A stretch of 24,091 nucleotides of DNA from positions 1 to 24,091 of IMG/VR virus record IMGVR_UViG_3300044295_000244; one strand, written 5' to 3'. The translations under genes were made by a program, and so were the position numbers. Origin of the DNA: a virus. A model generated the notes under the pieces. That model was not told the origin of the DNA and did no database searches. It was given only the letters and a program-made list of their open reading frames with translations. Positions 13,517 to 21,741 of the stretch are shown in pieces (position 1 is the first letter of the stretch; the number at the start of each line of letters is the position of its first letter).

Positions 13517-14629
13517 TTACACCTGATAAACGTCTAATCCATCTAAACAAATGAACTCATTGAGCCATTTATCGCTTGGATCAACCCTACCATACTGATT
13601 GTAGGCTTTGCACACAGCATACATGTCCAGCCACACCCCCTGGAAACGATGGTCATTACCAGCGCAGTGCGTACCATCACAACACCACTCAGGTATGGGC
13701 TTCGGACTTTTCCACCTCTCAACAGCTTTGTCATAAGCCTCCACGCACTCACCAAACAGAACAGGCTCGATAGTCGAAGCAACAGGACTGTTTCCCCCCG
13801 CCAACATCCACACGGCTTGGCACAGGTAGTTGTTGTCCCCGGATAGAGCAGACCGCTCTTTAAGATGAAACTCTGCCAGCATCTTGGCGTTGTCGTTGTT
13901 AGCGGCTTTGGCTAGGTCTAGCACATACTCAGCTTGCTTCGTTGAGGTAACAGATTCCTTCAAAGCATCAAAGGACAGCACAGCACCCAAAGCCATGAAC
14001 TTATCCTGGTCGGCAATGGCGGTTTCTAGGTGCTTTTTGAGGGTGGCTTCTTTATGATCCCAACCTAAGTACAACCACTTGCGATACCCCACAAGAGCAG
14101 AGTACATGTAGTCGTGCCCATTGGTGCTGGGATGCCACCAGTTTGGCACTTTGCAAATTCGGAGCACGTCTGCAATCAAGTGCAAAATTCCAGTACTCAT
14201 GGCAGAGTTCTTGCGGAAATTTGAAACTACCTTCTCCATCACAGCGAGAGAGTGCCCATCTTCAGCAGCCTCAATCAGAATTCGACGGGCGAGACGATAG
14301 TGGTACTTCTTGTCCTCTCTAAACTTTGCGCTATCGAGGTACAGTAGCCAATACACAGCGTCTTCAGGACGGCGCAAACGAATCGACTTCACCATACCAG
14401 ATAGAGCTTGAGAGAAGGTTGGGTGGGTGGTCATCTGAGCAAACTTGGACCATCTAGCCCCAAGGTGGTCAAGGTGTTTACACATCCCATTCCTATTCAC
14501 TTTCCCGCTAACAAAAGACGGGCAGTTACAGGTGCGATTCGTCACATCCACCGTGTACCTGGTTTCTGAAGCACTGAAGGACTTCAGACTGAAAATACGG
14601 CTGTCAGTTTTTTTGAAAAGAAGGGCCAA
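13517..14629 (-). CDS. SWIM zinc-finger protein (370 aa)
   Basis: The N-terminus carries a SWIM motif, Cys34-x-Cys36 ... Cys50-x-His52 (TCNCPSF ... MCKHLDHL), preceded by the usual strand pair (RYTVDVTNR). SWIM fingers bind DNA or protein. The remaining 300 residues are helical and repeat-like (AVYWLLYLDSAKF, YHYRLARRILIEAAEDG, AKMLAEFHLKERSAL), suggesting a helical-repeat scaffold. A Cys-rich segment (WCCDGTHCAGNDH) lies near the C-terminus. Translation starts at TTG 14629, behind TGGAGTGAG; no ATG fits better. A DNA-binding or protein-interaction role is likely, without a known pathway. Confidence 0.72.
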   Translation of the reverse strand: MALLFKKTDSRIFSLKSFSASETRYTVDVTNRTCNCPSFVSGKVNRNGMCKHLDHLGARWSKFAQMTTHPTFSQALSGMVKSIRLRRPEDAVYWLLYLDSAKFREDKKYHYRLARRILIEAAEDGHSLAVMEKVVSNFRKNSAMSTGILHLIADVLRICKVPNWWHPSTNGHDYMYSALVGYRKWLYLGWDHKEATLKKHLETAIADQDKFMALGAVLSFDALKESVTSTKQAEYVLDLAKAANNDNAKMLAEFHLKERSALSGDNNYLCQAVWMLAGGNSPVASTIEPVLFGECVEAYDKAVERWKSPKPIPEWCCDGTHCAGNDHRFQGVWLDMYAVCKAYNQYGRVDPSDKWLNEFICLDGLDVYQV

Positions 14630-14669
14630 GGACTCACTCCATTGATTATCGAAAGTTTCGATTTAATTG

Positions 14670-14698
14670 AGTGTATCACAAAGGCAAAGGTTTGTCAA
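14670..14698 (-). promoter_or_regulatory. Sigma-70 promoter of the SWIM gene
   Basis: Minus strand TTGACA (14698-14693), 17-bp spacer, TACACT (14675-14670), about 40 bp upstream of the TTG start at 14629. No upstream palindrome is present. It lies just after the stop of the deacetylase gene. Confidence 0.75.
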
Positions 14699-14711
14699 TA
14701 AAGAATTTAGG

Positions 14712-15383
14712 CTATAGGCGTATCCGCAACACATGAAACAACTCTGCTTTGCCAAAACCAGCCTCAAGACCACGTAAATTACCCAGAGCAGTAACCCCAG
14801 CTATAGAGTACAGATGGTGTTCTCCACGCATCTGCGTCTCATACTTGGATAGAGCCTCCACTTTCCGATCCCAATAATCGGTCACGTTTGCATACAGCCC
14901 GCCCTTACCAGCGTTAGCCTCTGAACCATCACCCCAGTTAGTAGAGGGATACTCATAGGCAGCAATCAAAGTGGGCTGGTGCTTTGCAGCAGACGGCCTT
15001 GTGGCAGCTATGCCAACCTCCCAAGTGTAACGATGATCCTGGTGAGACGAGGGGAGGGGGATCAGTACCTCCGTTGGCTTGAACTGGTCGATGATGTCAT
15101 CAAGCATACCGACAAACTGAGACTGCGGGGCGGTGTAGAGGTTCCCGTCCAAATTGTGGGACAGAACACTATGGGTCTGCACGCCGAGGACCGCCATGGA
15201 GTTTTGAAGTTCATATTCCCTCTCTGCAACCGTTACTACCCCCCTATGCCTAAACTTCACAGAAGAGACGGACATTACTACAACTTGCACCTCTCCCCCA
15301 GCAGCAACGGTACGAGCGATATAACCTCCACAGCCAATCTCTGCATCGTCGGCGTGAGGACTAATAACTAGCAACTTGTTCAT
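14712..15383 (-). CDS. PIG-L/LmbE-family zinc-dependent deacetylase
   Basis: The 223-residue product has the family's metal motifs: SPHADDAEIGCGG at 9-20 (His10, Asp12, Asp13; the usual form is HPDDE) and SSHQDHRY at 112-119 (His114, Asp116, His117). PIG-L/LmbE enzymes remove the acetyl group from N-acetylglucosamine-type amino sugars in glycolipids, mycothiol-type thiols or antibiotics. The length is normal for a single-domain member. ATG 15383 overlaps the glycosyltransferase stop by ATGA. Being the last of four sugar-related genes, it probably trims an amino sugar added by the upstream glycosyltransferases; the real substrate is unknown. Confidence 0.88.
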   Translation of the reverse strand: MNKLLVISPHADDAEIGCGGYIARTVAAGGEVQVVVMSVSSVKFRHRGVVTVAEREYELQNSMAVLGVQTHSVLSHNLDGNLYTAPQSQFVGMLDDIIDQFKPTEVLIPLPSSHQDHRYTWEVGIAATRPSAAKHQPTLIAAYEYPSTNWGDGSEANAGKGGLYANVTDYWDRKVEALSKYETQMRGEHHLYSIAGVTALGNLRGLEAGFGKAELFHVLRIRL

Positions 15384-16405
15384 GTAGTCACCTTGTACCT
15401 TGGCCCAGTCCCCTTGGGGAGACTAGGCAGAGCGTCCATCAATTTCGAGGCGAACGAACTTAGAAGATACTCTTTCCTTATGAAAGGAATTACCTCATTC
15501 TCCAGATAACCAAAAGCCTCATCGTAGTTCTTACGAACATACAAGGCCATACCTGGAAGGTCTTCTAGGGAACAAGTGTACTTGTAGCCTGGAAGCAACT
15601 TCTTTACCCACGGGTAGTCAACGAAAACACAGACAACCCCACTAAGCAAAAGCTCTATGTAGTAAAGACCAAAGCTCTCAAAATGACAAGTTACCATAGC
15701 AAAAGCGTACTTTCTCAACGCCTCTGCGTACTCTTTCCTGTCCAAAATCATGGGCTTGGCCGTATACCCCTCAGTCGTGAAGTCGTTGAGGCGAGACAAG
15801 CTCAGCTTAGTGGACATGAACATGTCCGTATTAGGTTGCCCAACTCCGATAAGCCTGAACATGGGCATCAAACGCTTAGTAGTTTCCTGGTGATCCTCGA
15901 ACCTCTTGTCCTCACAAATACGGGTGATGGGGCAGATCCAGTTGTCCAACCTGTCGGTCTTTTTCTCAAAATGGAAGCAGTCTAGTACTCCGTAAGGAAT
16001 CTGCACGAAATTCTTGTCTAGCTTACGAATGTTGGCGGGATTGAACAGTTCTTTTGCCCTTCCCATCAAATCCCCATAGATAGCAGGAGAAATACAGATC
16101 ATGGCAGTCTCAAACCCAGTCGCCAGGTACCCTGCCATCATAGCTTGAGTGTACGTCTCACAAGACATTGAGAACACGTTTACTAGCTGACCACACTTCC
16201 ACCAACGATTAGCAGCAGACTGAACGTATACCATCTGCTTGGGTTCAAAATTGAGCAGCAGGTCTGGCCCCATCTTGGCGCACTCTTGGTAGGAACCATG
16301 AATCTCTACCTCATGGCCCAGCTTCTTCAACTCCACACTCAAATCCCTGCACATGATGTACAGCGACCCGTGCTCGTTGGGGCTGGTTAAAAGACTAATC
16401 TTCAT
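15380..16405 (-). CDS. GT-B fold glycosyltransferase (GT4-like), first paralogue
   Basis: The 341-residue product from ATG 16405 begins MKISLLTSPNEHG and has an N-terminal Rossmann-like half. Its C-terminal half holds the E-x7-E nucleotide-sugar signature HFESFGLYYIELLLSG (Glu243, Glu251), followed by VFVDYPWVKKLLPG. I chose ATG 16405, with GAGG at good spacing, over upstream TTG/ATG codons inside the previous gene. It resembles the gene at 16395-17390, which has the matching segments ESFGIYYLEL and FLDKPWVRTLLP, so the two are duplicates. Donor and acceptor are not visible. It likely acts in the cytoplasm. Confidence 0.82.
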   Translation of the reverse strand: MKISLLTSPNEHGSLYIMCRDLSVELKKLGHEVEIHGSYQECAKMGPDLLLNFEPKQMVYVQSAANRWWKCGQLVNVFSMSCETYTQAMMAGYLATGFETAMICISPAIYGDLMGRAKELFNPANIRKLDKNFVQIPYGVLDCFHFEKKTDRLDNWICPITRICEDKRFEDHQETTKRLMPMFRLIGVGQPNTDMFMSTKLSLSRLNDFTTEGYTAKPMILDRKEYAEALRKYAFAMVTCHFESFGLYYIELLLSGVVCVFVDYPWVKKLLPGYKYTCSLEDLPGMALYVRKNYDEAFGYLENEVIPFIRKEYLLSSFASKLMDALPSLPKGTGPRYKVTT

Positions 16406-17390
16406 CTTCACCCTCATCAACAACTGAGCCTAGCGTCACGACTTCATCCACAAACTTTTGGAGACGGTAGGTTTGCCGTATGTACGGCACAACAACTTCT
16501 TTTAAATACTGGCGATACTCCTCGTAATTATCGAGAACATGGATGGCACCAGCAGCCAAATCCTCCTTACTGAAGATCAACTTGTCAGCAACGGGCAACA
16601 GGGTTCGTACCCAAGGCTTGTCCAAAAATACACCAACGGCCCCAGTACACATTAGCTCTAAGTAATAGATCCCAAAACTCTCTGACTTAGAGGTGCAAAG
16701 GAACATGCCGCAGTCTTTCACTAAACCACGGTAATCATCCCTGCTGCTTGGCTGGTCAACATACCTGTAGTCTGGAAACTCGGAAGGTGGAGCCGCCTGC
16801 CACAACTTAGGGGAGTAGATGAACATGGAGTCCAGCTTGATCCCATCACGTAGGAGCAGCGCGTTAGTCACTTTTCCAGTTATGGCGTAATGCAGGTCTA
16901 TGTCTTTGTGCTTTCTGTCAATACGATTGAACGGCACAACCCACTTGTACTTGTTCTTTTCCTCGCTCCACTCAAAAGCATCCTCTATTCCATAAAGAAT
17001 GCAATGAACAGACTCCAGTATCTTTCTCAACTTAGTGGCATTCAACCAAGTACGAGCAAACTTAGTAACAGCGTTGTGGGAGTGTCTTGAGTGTACTACC
17101 AACGGAATCCGGGGGGTAACTCTCCCGATAAGACCTAGCTTATCCCCTGCTGTCAACTCTTCAAAGTTTCCACCTAGAACCACTACAAGTTTTTTGTAGT
17201 GCTGAAATCTTTGGGCGGTAACAAGTTTGGGGGTTGCTTCCCAATCAACGTTAACAACTAGGTCCACATGGTCAAGATCACTTTGCCTGTTAGACACAAC
17301 CGCCCCAGGAATGCAGTTGGCTATAGACTTAGCCAAAAAATACATGGACGAGTCTGGATCATTATTTCCAAACCAAACACATACTCTCAC
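16395..17390 (-). CDS. GT-B fold glycosyltransferase (GT4-like), second paralogue
   Basis: The 331-residue product starts MRVCVWFGNNDPDSS at GTG 17390, right after the WbqC-like stop, with GAGGGG 7 bp upstream. A longer reading from a TTG at 17435 would overlap that gene by over 40 bp and adds residues unlike a GT start. It carries the E-x7-E motif at Glu237 and Glu245 (SESFGIYYLELMCTG), typical of retaining GT4-type enzymes using NDP-sugars. It overlaps the start of its paralogue by 11 bp. Role inferred: sequential addition of sugars with the other glycosyltransferase. Confidence 0.82.
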   Translation of the reverse strand: MRVCVWFGNNDPDSSMYFLAKSIANCIPGAVVSNRQSDLDHVDLVVNVDWEATPKLVTAQRFQHYKKLVVVLGGNFEELTAGDKLGLIGRVTPRIPLVVHSRHSHNAVTKFARTWLNATKLRKILESVHCILYGIEDAFEWSEEKNKYKWVVPFNRIDRKHKDIDLHYAITGKVTNALLLRDGIKLDSMFIYSPKLWQAAPPSEFPDYRYVDQPSSRDDYRGLVKDCGMFLCTSKSESFGIYYLELMCTGAVGVFLDKPWVRTLLPVADKLIFSKEDLAAGAIHVLDNYEEYRQYLKEVVVPYIRQTYRLQKFVDEVVTLGSVVDEGEDED

Positions 17391-17392
17391 GC

Positions 17393-18064
17393 CTACACCC
17401 CTCTTAGAACACGCAAAACTTCGGCTTTGGAACATCTTGCAAGCAAATCTAGTATGGAGGTTTGTGCGTCCACACCCCCAACATAGCTAGGCATGATGTA
17501 CTTCTGGCAATCAATTGCAATTCTACGCTCAGCGAATGGCCCAGTCTCAAGATACTTCAAGGGGGCGTCAGCAGCACACACATACGTCTCCCCACCTAAA
17601 GACTTACCAATGTTTGCAAGCCACTCAGAAGCACTTTCTGGACGATGAACAAAAAGCTGCTCCACAGGCAGCACGAGCAACTCTACCCCTAAATAATCCC
17701 TAATTGCGATGGTGGTACGAGTGCAGTACTGACCAAACGTCTCTCCTGGCTTATACTCCAACAAAGAGAGCACTAAATCCAAATTCGGACACCCGCTATA
17801 CACCATCGACACAGTTTTTCTTAAACGGTGGAAAAACCTTTCTGGGTCGGCAAACTGCACCTCGTTGATAGTCTTCCCGAACCTGGCTTTTAGGGGAGTG
17901 GAGATGATGGGGCGATAGTTCTTGGCATTAAGCTGAAACCTCGTGTGCCACCCCTCATTTTTGGCATAGTCTTCACCCAAGAGTACAAGCGTGTCCACAC
18001 TAAGAAACCTTGCCCACAGGTAGATGGGGGAAAACATCTGCGGCTGATGAACGGTGTACCTCAT
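17393..18064 (-). CDS. WbqC-like family protein
   Basis: The 223-residue product begins MRYTVHQPQMFSPIYLWARF and continues DTLVLLGEDYAKNEGWHTRFQL. The HQPQ-P-hydrophobic start, the W-x-R/N-R segment and the C-terminal YIMPSYVGGVDAQTSILDLLARC (P-x-x-ILDLL) are landmarks of WbqC-like proteins, found in O-antigen and other glycan gene clusters. Their chemistry is poorly defined; some act in amino-sugar acylation or modification. The start at ATG 18064 follows AAAGGAG by 4 bp; an in-frame GTG at 18082 lies before that site. It is the first gene of the sugar cluster and directly follows the large terminase. Confidence 0.75.
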   Translation of the reverse strand: MRYTVHQPQMFSPIYLWARFLSVDTLVLLGEDYAKNEGWHTRFQLNAKNYRPIISTPLKARFGKTINEVQFADPERFFHRLRKTVSMVYSGCPNLDLVLSLLEYKPGETFGQYCTRTTIAIRDYLGVELLVLPVEQLFVHRPESASEWLANIGKSLGGETYVCAADAPLKYLETGPFAERRIAIDCQKYIMPSYVGGVDAQTSILDLLARCSKAEVLRVLRGV

Positions 18065-18082
18065 CACACTCCTTTGTACCAC

Positions 18083-20050
18083 TTACTCAGTATACTCGTC
18101 TTGGTACGTCTGAGTCTTAGAATTCTTCTTTTCCAGATTATCCGCTGCCGCAGACGAAAGGGACGGAGGTATCGCAGATGGAGGTATACCAAACATCGCC
18201 CAAATCTCACGCCGCATCGTCAACCCAAACACCACGCCTGCAAGAGAGTCGGCACAGTCTTTTGATCCGTCTGGAGGGTGGTCAATCTTTCCGGTTTTAG
18301 AGTCACGTTCCAATGCCAGCAACTCCTTCAACACATGTGGATGAACAGGGATACTTACCCTATCATCATACATGGCGCTCTTTAGGAACTCATAAGGACG
18401 GCACGGCACAGTATCAATGGACTGCTGACCTGTGATGAAACCTTTCTGGCGTAGGATCTGCTGACTGTCTGTGGACTGGAATTGGTCAAACGTCACCCAC
18501 CTAATGTTGAGTCCTAGAGACTTCAACACAAACAATACTTTACGAATCTTTGAGAACAGTATCTCCCCGTTCTTAGGAGGCTTGATCTCTAACACGCCAT
18601 CAATGTGAATCTCTGGCATGAAATACTCCGTGTCCGATTCACCAGCATTACGGAACCCTGTAACAGTGCCTATAGTCAACCCAGCACTATCATTGCTGAT
18701 AGCCAAATCTACGTGAACGAATCGTGGAAGCTCAGGTTTATGGAACTTGGCCTTATCCAGCTTTAACAGAGTCTCCACAAAGTCAACAGGAGACTGGTTG
18801 AAGATGGACTCTCTGGACTTCTTGAAGGACTGGCTTACCTTCTCCACCTCAAGCATGAAGGGGTGGCGTGCTAAGGTGCTAACACCAGCGATTTCACGAA
18901 GGGCGTTGATGATGTCTTTGTTGAACTCCTCTTTGAATTCGAGGGGCACAGACACCACCAGTGCTCTATCTTCGTCTTTTACCTCTTCTCCATCGTTAAG
19001 GATTCTAGGCTTACGGGTTAGATCTCCAACAAAAACATGGAACCAACCGGAGGTGAAGGAGGACGGCTTTACGTCCCAAACCCTCTTATCATAGACGTAG
19101 ATCGTCTTGTCCCTCTTCGCCTCATCAACTTTTTGGTCGGTGAACTGACCTGGGTACTTCTTAGAAGACACGAGGCAGAGAATACCGGGCATCTTGCCGG
19201 ATTCCATAAAACGAGACTTGCGGCGACGAGCGATGCTGTTGTAAACGGCAACTGCTTGGTCATAGGTACCCTTATCAACACTAACCTTAGACTTCTCCAC
19301 CACGGCCATGTAGTTCAATTCGTCAATAATCCCACCAATGACGTTCTGACCGATGGCGGCAGTCTCACTACCAGCAACAGGAACTACCGAGATTCTGTTT
19401 GGGAAGTCCAGGCGCGACTCAAGACCTTTGTTAAAGGGAAAATGGGTGTTGAAGTACGGGCTAGCCCCTATCATCTCCCTAAAACGCTTATAGTCTACAC
19501 CCTCCGCTAACCTCTTGGTAATGGACTGGAAGATGAACAGGATTTCTGACGCTGGATCTAGTCCGTATAGACGCTGAGGCGACCTGAGGCAGGAGAGCAA
19601 GTACAACTGATAGGCACAGGTGTACAGTGCAAGGGTGGTCTTGCCAGAACCAATACCTCCGGTGAGAATTGCTTCGACGTAGGCTCCACTATTGAGTTCT
19701 TCAGCGCAGTCAAGGACGGCATCGTAAATCTCACCCCCCTTGCCCAAGTAGTCAGGTGAAACGATAAACTCACGGATTCCAACTGGTTTCCACTTATATT
19801 GGATGTCTGCAACAGAAGCTCCTACTGGCTGTTTAAGGATCTGCTCAGTAACTAGTACCACTAAGTCACTGTAGTACTTGGCACGGACGTTCAGATCCAT
19901 GATCTTTTGTCCAGCCATATACATTTCCCTAGCATCGTGCGGGGGTAGATGCTGCTTTAGGAAAGCAAACGTTCTATCCGCTAAGGAGTCGAACTTTAGG
20001 TGGGGCTTGGCTTTTCCACCCTCCACACCGCGCTTAAAGACAAGAGCCAT
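18083..20050 (-). CDS. terL: Terminase large subunit (DNA-packaging ATPase and nuclease)
   Basis: The 655-residue product has the packaging ATPase P-loop GGIGSGKT (131-138), Walker B IIDE (Asp243, Glu244) and a C-terminal RNase-H-like nuclease. The nuclease acids are Asp448 (FVHVDLAISND), Asp522 (WVTFDQFQS) and Asp601 (SKDCADSLAG). It pumps DNA into the prohead and cuts the concatemer, working at the portal vertex. The length is in the upper range for phage large terminases. ATG 20050 shares its A with the stop of the small-subunit gene (TAATG), so the two are coupled. This is the clearest evidence that the window is phage DNA. Confidence 0.95.
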   Translation of the reverse strand: MALVFKRGVEGGKAKPHLKFDSLADRTFAFLKQHLPPHDAREMYMAGQKIMDLNVRAKYYSDLVVLVTEQILKQPVGASVADIQYKWKPVGIREFIVSPDYLGKGGEIYDAVLDCAEELNSGAYVEAILTGGIGSGKTTLALYTCAYQLYLLSCLRSPQRLYGLDPASEILFIFQSITKRLAEGVDYKRFREMIGASPYFNTHFPFNKGLESRLDFPNRISVVPVAGSETAAIGQNVIGGIIDELNYMAVVEKSKVSVDKGTYDQAVAVYNSIARRRKSRFMESGKMPGILCLVSSKKYPGQFTDQKVDEAKRDKTIYVYDKRVWDVKPSSFTSGWFHVFVGDLTRKPRILNDGEEVKDEDRALVVSVPLEFKEEFNKDIINALREIAGVSTLARHPFMLEVEKVSQSFKKSRESIFNQSPVDFVETLLKLDKAKFHKPELPRFVHVDLAISNDSAGLTIGTVTGFRNAGESDTEYFMPEIHIDGVLEIKPPKNGEILFSKIRKVLFVLKSLGLNIRWVTFDQFQSTDSQQILRQKGFITGQQSIDTVPCRPYEFLKSAMYDDRVSIPVHPHVLKELLALERDSKTGKIDHPPDGSKDCADSLAGVVFGLTMRREIWAMFGIPPSAIPPSLSSAAADNLEKKNSKTQTYQDEYTE

Positions 20051-20643
20051 TACGCACCGTGTTTAGCAAGCAGACGGTTAGCCGTCTCATAGGCTTCGTA
20101 GGCTTGCTTTTGAACGTTTGTACCATCAGGGAGGGTGGTTGAGGTAATCACACCACGGCCAACCAAAGAGGGCTGTTGTGTGGAGTGGAACTCGTCTAAA
20201 CCAAGCTCAAATCTCAACTTCTGCAAAGTTCCAAGCTGGTCCACGTAGTCATTGATAACTGCGTTGAGCGCAGTCATGGGGAGAGGCATAGCCTTTTCTT
20301 TTTCGGCCAACCTCTTAATTCTGGCCTCTTGGAGAAAGATCACATCTCCCAGCTTCTCCATCACGTTAGGGGTTCCACGCAGGATGCGCTGTACCTCTGG
20401 TGCTAGAGCGGTTGCAGTTGATTGCAATTCTTCCTTGAGGGTTTCACCAAACACTCCCTCTGCCATCTGAAGACGAAGACGGTTTACTTGCTGAGTAAGA
20501 GTCTTCTCAGCTACATCATTCAGTTGGCCCCACTCCTGCTGAATCGTTCGTGCAACTGCCATAGCAGACACGCCACGAGCGAGGTCATTCTTGATCTTTA
20601 AAAACCTATCTTCGCCTAGATCCTTCAGGCGCTCGAAAGCCAT
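20050..20643 (-). CDS. terS: Putative terminase small subunit
   Basis: The 197-residue product lies directly upstream of the large terminase. It begins MAFERLKDLGEDRFLKIKNDLARGVSAMAVARTIQQEWGQ, where residues about 22-40 read as a helix-turn-helix. Long helices follow (LTQQVNRLRLQMAEG ... EARIKRLAEKEKA ... VDQLGTLQKLRFELGL), as expected for a small terminase that recognises DNA and oligomerises through coiled coils. A GGAG site precedes ATG 20643 (GGAGTAGTCC). Assignment is from domain layout and gene position; sequence similarity could not be tested. Confidence 0.7.
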   Translation of the reverse strand: MAFERLKDLGEDRFLKIKNDLARGVSAMAVARTIQQEWGQLNDVAEKTLTQQVNRLRLQMAEGVFGETLKEELQSTATALAPEVQRILRGTPNVMEKLGDVIFLQEARIKRLAEKEKAMPLPMTALNAVINDYVDQLGTLQKLRFELGLDEFHSTQQPSLVGRGVITSTTLPDGTNVQKQAYEAYETANRLLAKHGA

Positions 20644-20679
20644 GGACTACTCCTTGCCCCTACAATAGTAGCATCGTTC

Positions 20680-20717
20680 TACAAAAAGAAAAAGACCCCA
20701 AATTTCTTCAGGGTCTA
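20680..20717 (-). terminator. Intrinsic terminator after the tmRNA gene
   Basis: Minus strand AGACCC pairs with GGGTCT across an 11-12 nt loop, followed by a T-rich run (TTTTTCTTTTT). It closes the tmRNA transcript just upstream of the small terminase gene. Confidence 0.8.
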
Positions 20718-20865
20718 GTTCTAGCAGTTGGTGATTCATGGGGGCGTCCACGGGAGACTTTCTAGCCTGATGCAGGATTTCCCTGCATACCACACCCATA
20801 CTGCTGATACCGTGCCCCCTCTTTCTGTTTCCAGGCTGGGGGCAATTCCCAGGCTTCACTGCTGT

Positions 20866-20958
20866 TTAGGCAGCGAACGCAAGCTGCATATCAGGAGCGA
20901 ACAAGTCCGCAACCTTCTTCACAGCCGCTTTAGCCATCACCAGAACATTGTTCTTGGC
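20866..20958 (-). CDS. tmRNA proteolysis-tag reading frame (30 residues)
   Basis: Starting at GCC (20958), the usual alanine resume codon after an A-rich stretch, the frame reads AKNNVLVMAKAAVKKVADLF, then APDMQLAFAA and TAA. The terminal LAFAA resembles the hydrophobic -AA degrons of bacterial tmRNA tags (ALAA, VAA). At 30 residues it is longer than common bacterial tags of about 8-15 residues. The exact resume codon is inferred. Confidence 0.75.
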   Translation of the reverse strand, partial: AKNNVLVMAKAAVKKVADLFAPDMQLAFAA

Positions 20959-21117
20959 GTTTTTGTGTTTACGCTCATTCACCGGGTACTTTCAAGCGTT
21001 AGTTGACTACGAATTTCACGTAATCTCGCCACTCTGTATATATGCACCCGAGTACGGTGGTCGTCTACCGCTGCTCTTGACTTTACCTCACGCCGCAGTC
21101 GAAACCTTTACGCCCCC

Positions 21118-21213
21118 ACCATCATCAACTAAGCCCTTGCAAGGGTCAGTGCTCTGTGTCAAGTTCCATGCCTGGTTCCTGGGCCACTAGCTGGTGACAA
21201 CCTAGTTGATGAA
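21118..21213 (-). other. Intervening segment of the permuted tmRNA precursor
   Basis: This segment joins the tmRNA 3' end to its 5' end. Its ends hold a perfect 10-bp inverted repeat, TCATCAACTA and TAGTTGATGA, which extends the acceptor stem to roughly 20 bp. Such an extended stem is the expected precursor shape for a permuted tmRNA; the segment would be cut out to free the mature ends. Confidence 0.8.
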
Positions 21214-21330
21214 GGTGGAGGCGAGGAGAGTCGAACTCCTGTCCTACGCACGCTACTTCCAGCCTTCAGGTATTTCTACCAACGAACAAATCTCTAATGA
21301 AGTCAATGAAGTGTTCTTGGGATCTCACCG

Positions 21331-21741
21331 GGGATTACTCCCTTGTTCCAACGGAACTGCCTTGCAAAGCGGTTCTTTTACAGTAGGGCTACTAGTATAC
21401 CCCGCAAACACCCTGAGTACTCGAAACTCTCTCCCGCCCCGTATCAGGGGGCAGTGTGCAACCTTACACTATAGGCACTGTGTTGTCTATCCACGAACAA
21501 TTCATTGACTTCACAAAAGTTGGCAGGACACTGCCCATTCTGTTAGTATCCTTTCGGTCCCCCCTACCAGCGCATGCGTGCTGGGGTTAGGCGACAGTGG
21601 TGCCCTGCCTTCTTTTTACTTTCCGCTCAGGTCGCTCACTTTCAGAATCCTGCTTGGCTGTCATACAGACTCACCTCGCTACCATCCTTCCGTGCCCTCA
21701 GTGCGGAAAAACTTGATTCAGATTTCAAAGAACTTTTACTG
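21331..21741 (-). other. Non-coding, hairpin-rich region upstream of the tmRNA tRNA-like half
   Basis: About 410 bp with no supported gene. The minus strand holds many short hairpins: GGCAG-TGTC-CTGCC, GCCCC/GGGGC, GTTCC-GTT-GGAAC, GGGA-GTAA-TCCC and CCAGC/GCTGG. Part may be tmRNA pseudoknots moved to the front by the permutation; the far part (21575-21735) may be a separate RNA or a leader. I could not match it to a known RNA family. Confidence 0.5.

Larger units (their letters stand above)
20718..21330 (-). ncRNA. ssrA: Circularly permuted tmRNA (ssrA), approximate ends
   Basis: The minus strand carries both halves of a tmRNA tRNA-like domain in reversed order. Transcribed first is the 3' half: T-arm AGGAG TTCGACT CTCCT, then acceptor strand CGCCTCC (21223-21217) and discriminator A. 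About 96 nt later comes the 5' half: acceptor strand GGGGGCG (21117-21111), then TAAAGGTTTCGACTGCGG, the conserved tmRNA 5' end. The acceptor strands pair with one G-U. Downstream come pseudoknot-like stems, an A-rich stretch, a tag frame (20958-20866), a TGCCCCC/GGGGGCA stem, an ATGCAGG/CCTGCAT hairpin and the terminator. Position 76 is T, so CCA is not encoded and must be added. The mature RNA would be two pieces, rescuing stalled ribosomes. The exact outer ends are uncertain. Confidence 0.9.

Noticed and set aside
20647-20859. A 70-codon minus-strand frame after the tmRNA tag
   Set aside because: It runs through tmRNA stems and the intrinsic terminator, has no ribosome binding site and is explained by the RNA gene.
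21331-21741. RNase P RNA
   Set aside because: The conserved P4 and CR segments (such as GAGGAAAGTCC and ACAGAA-type ends) were not found.
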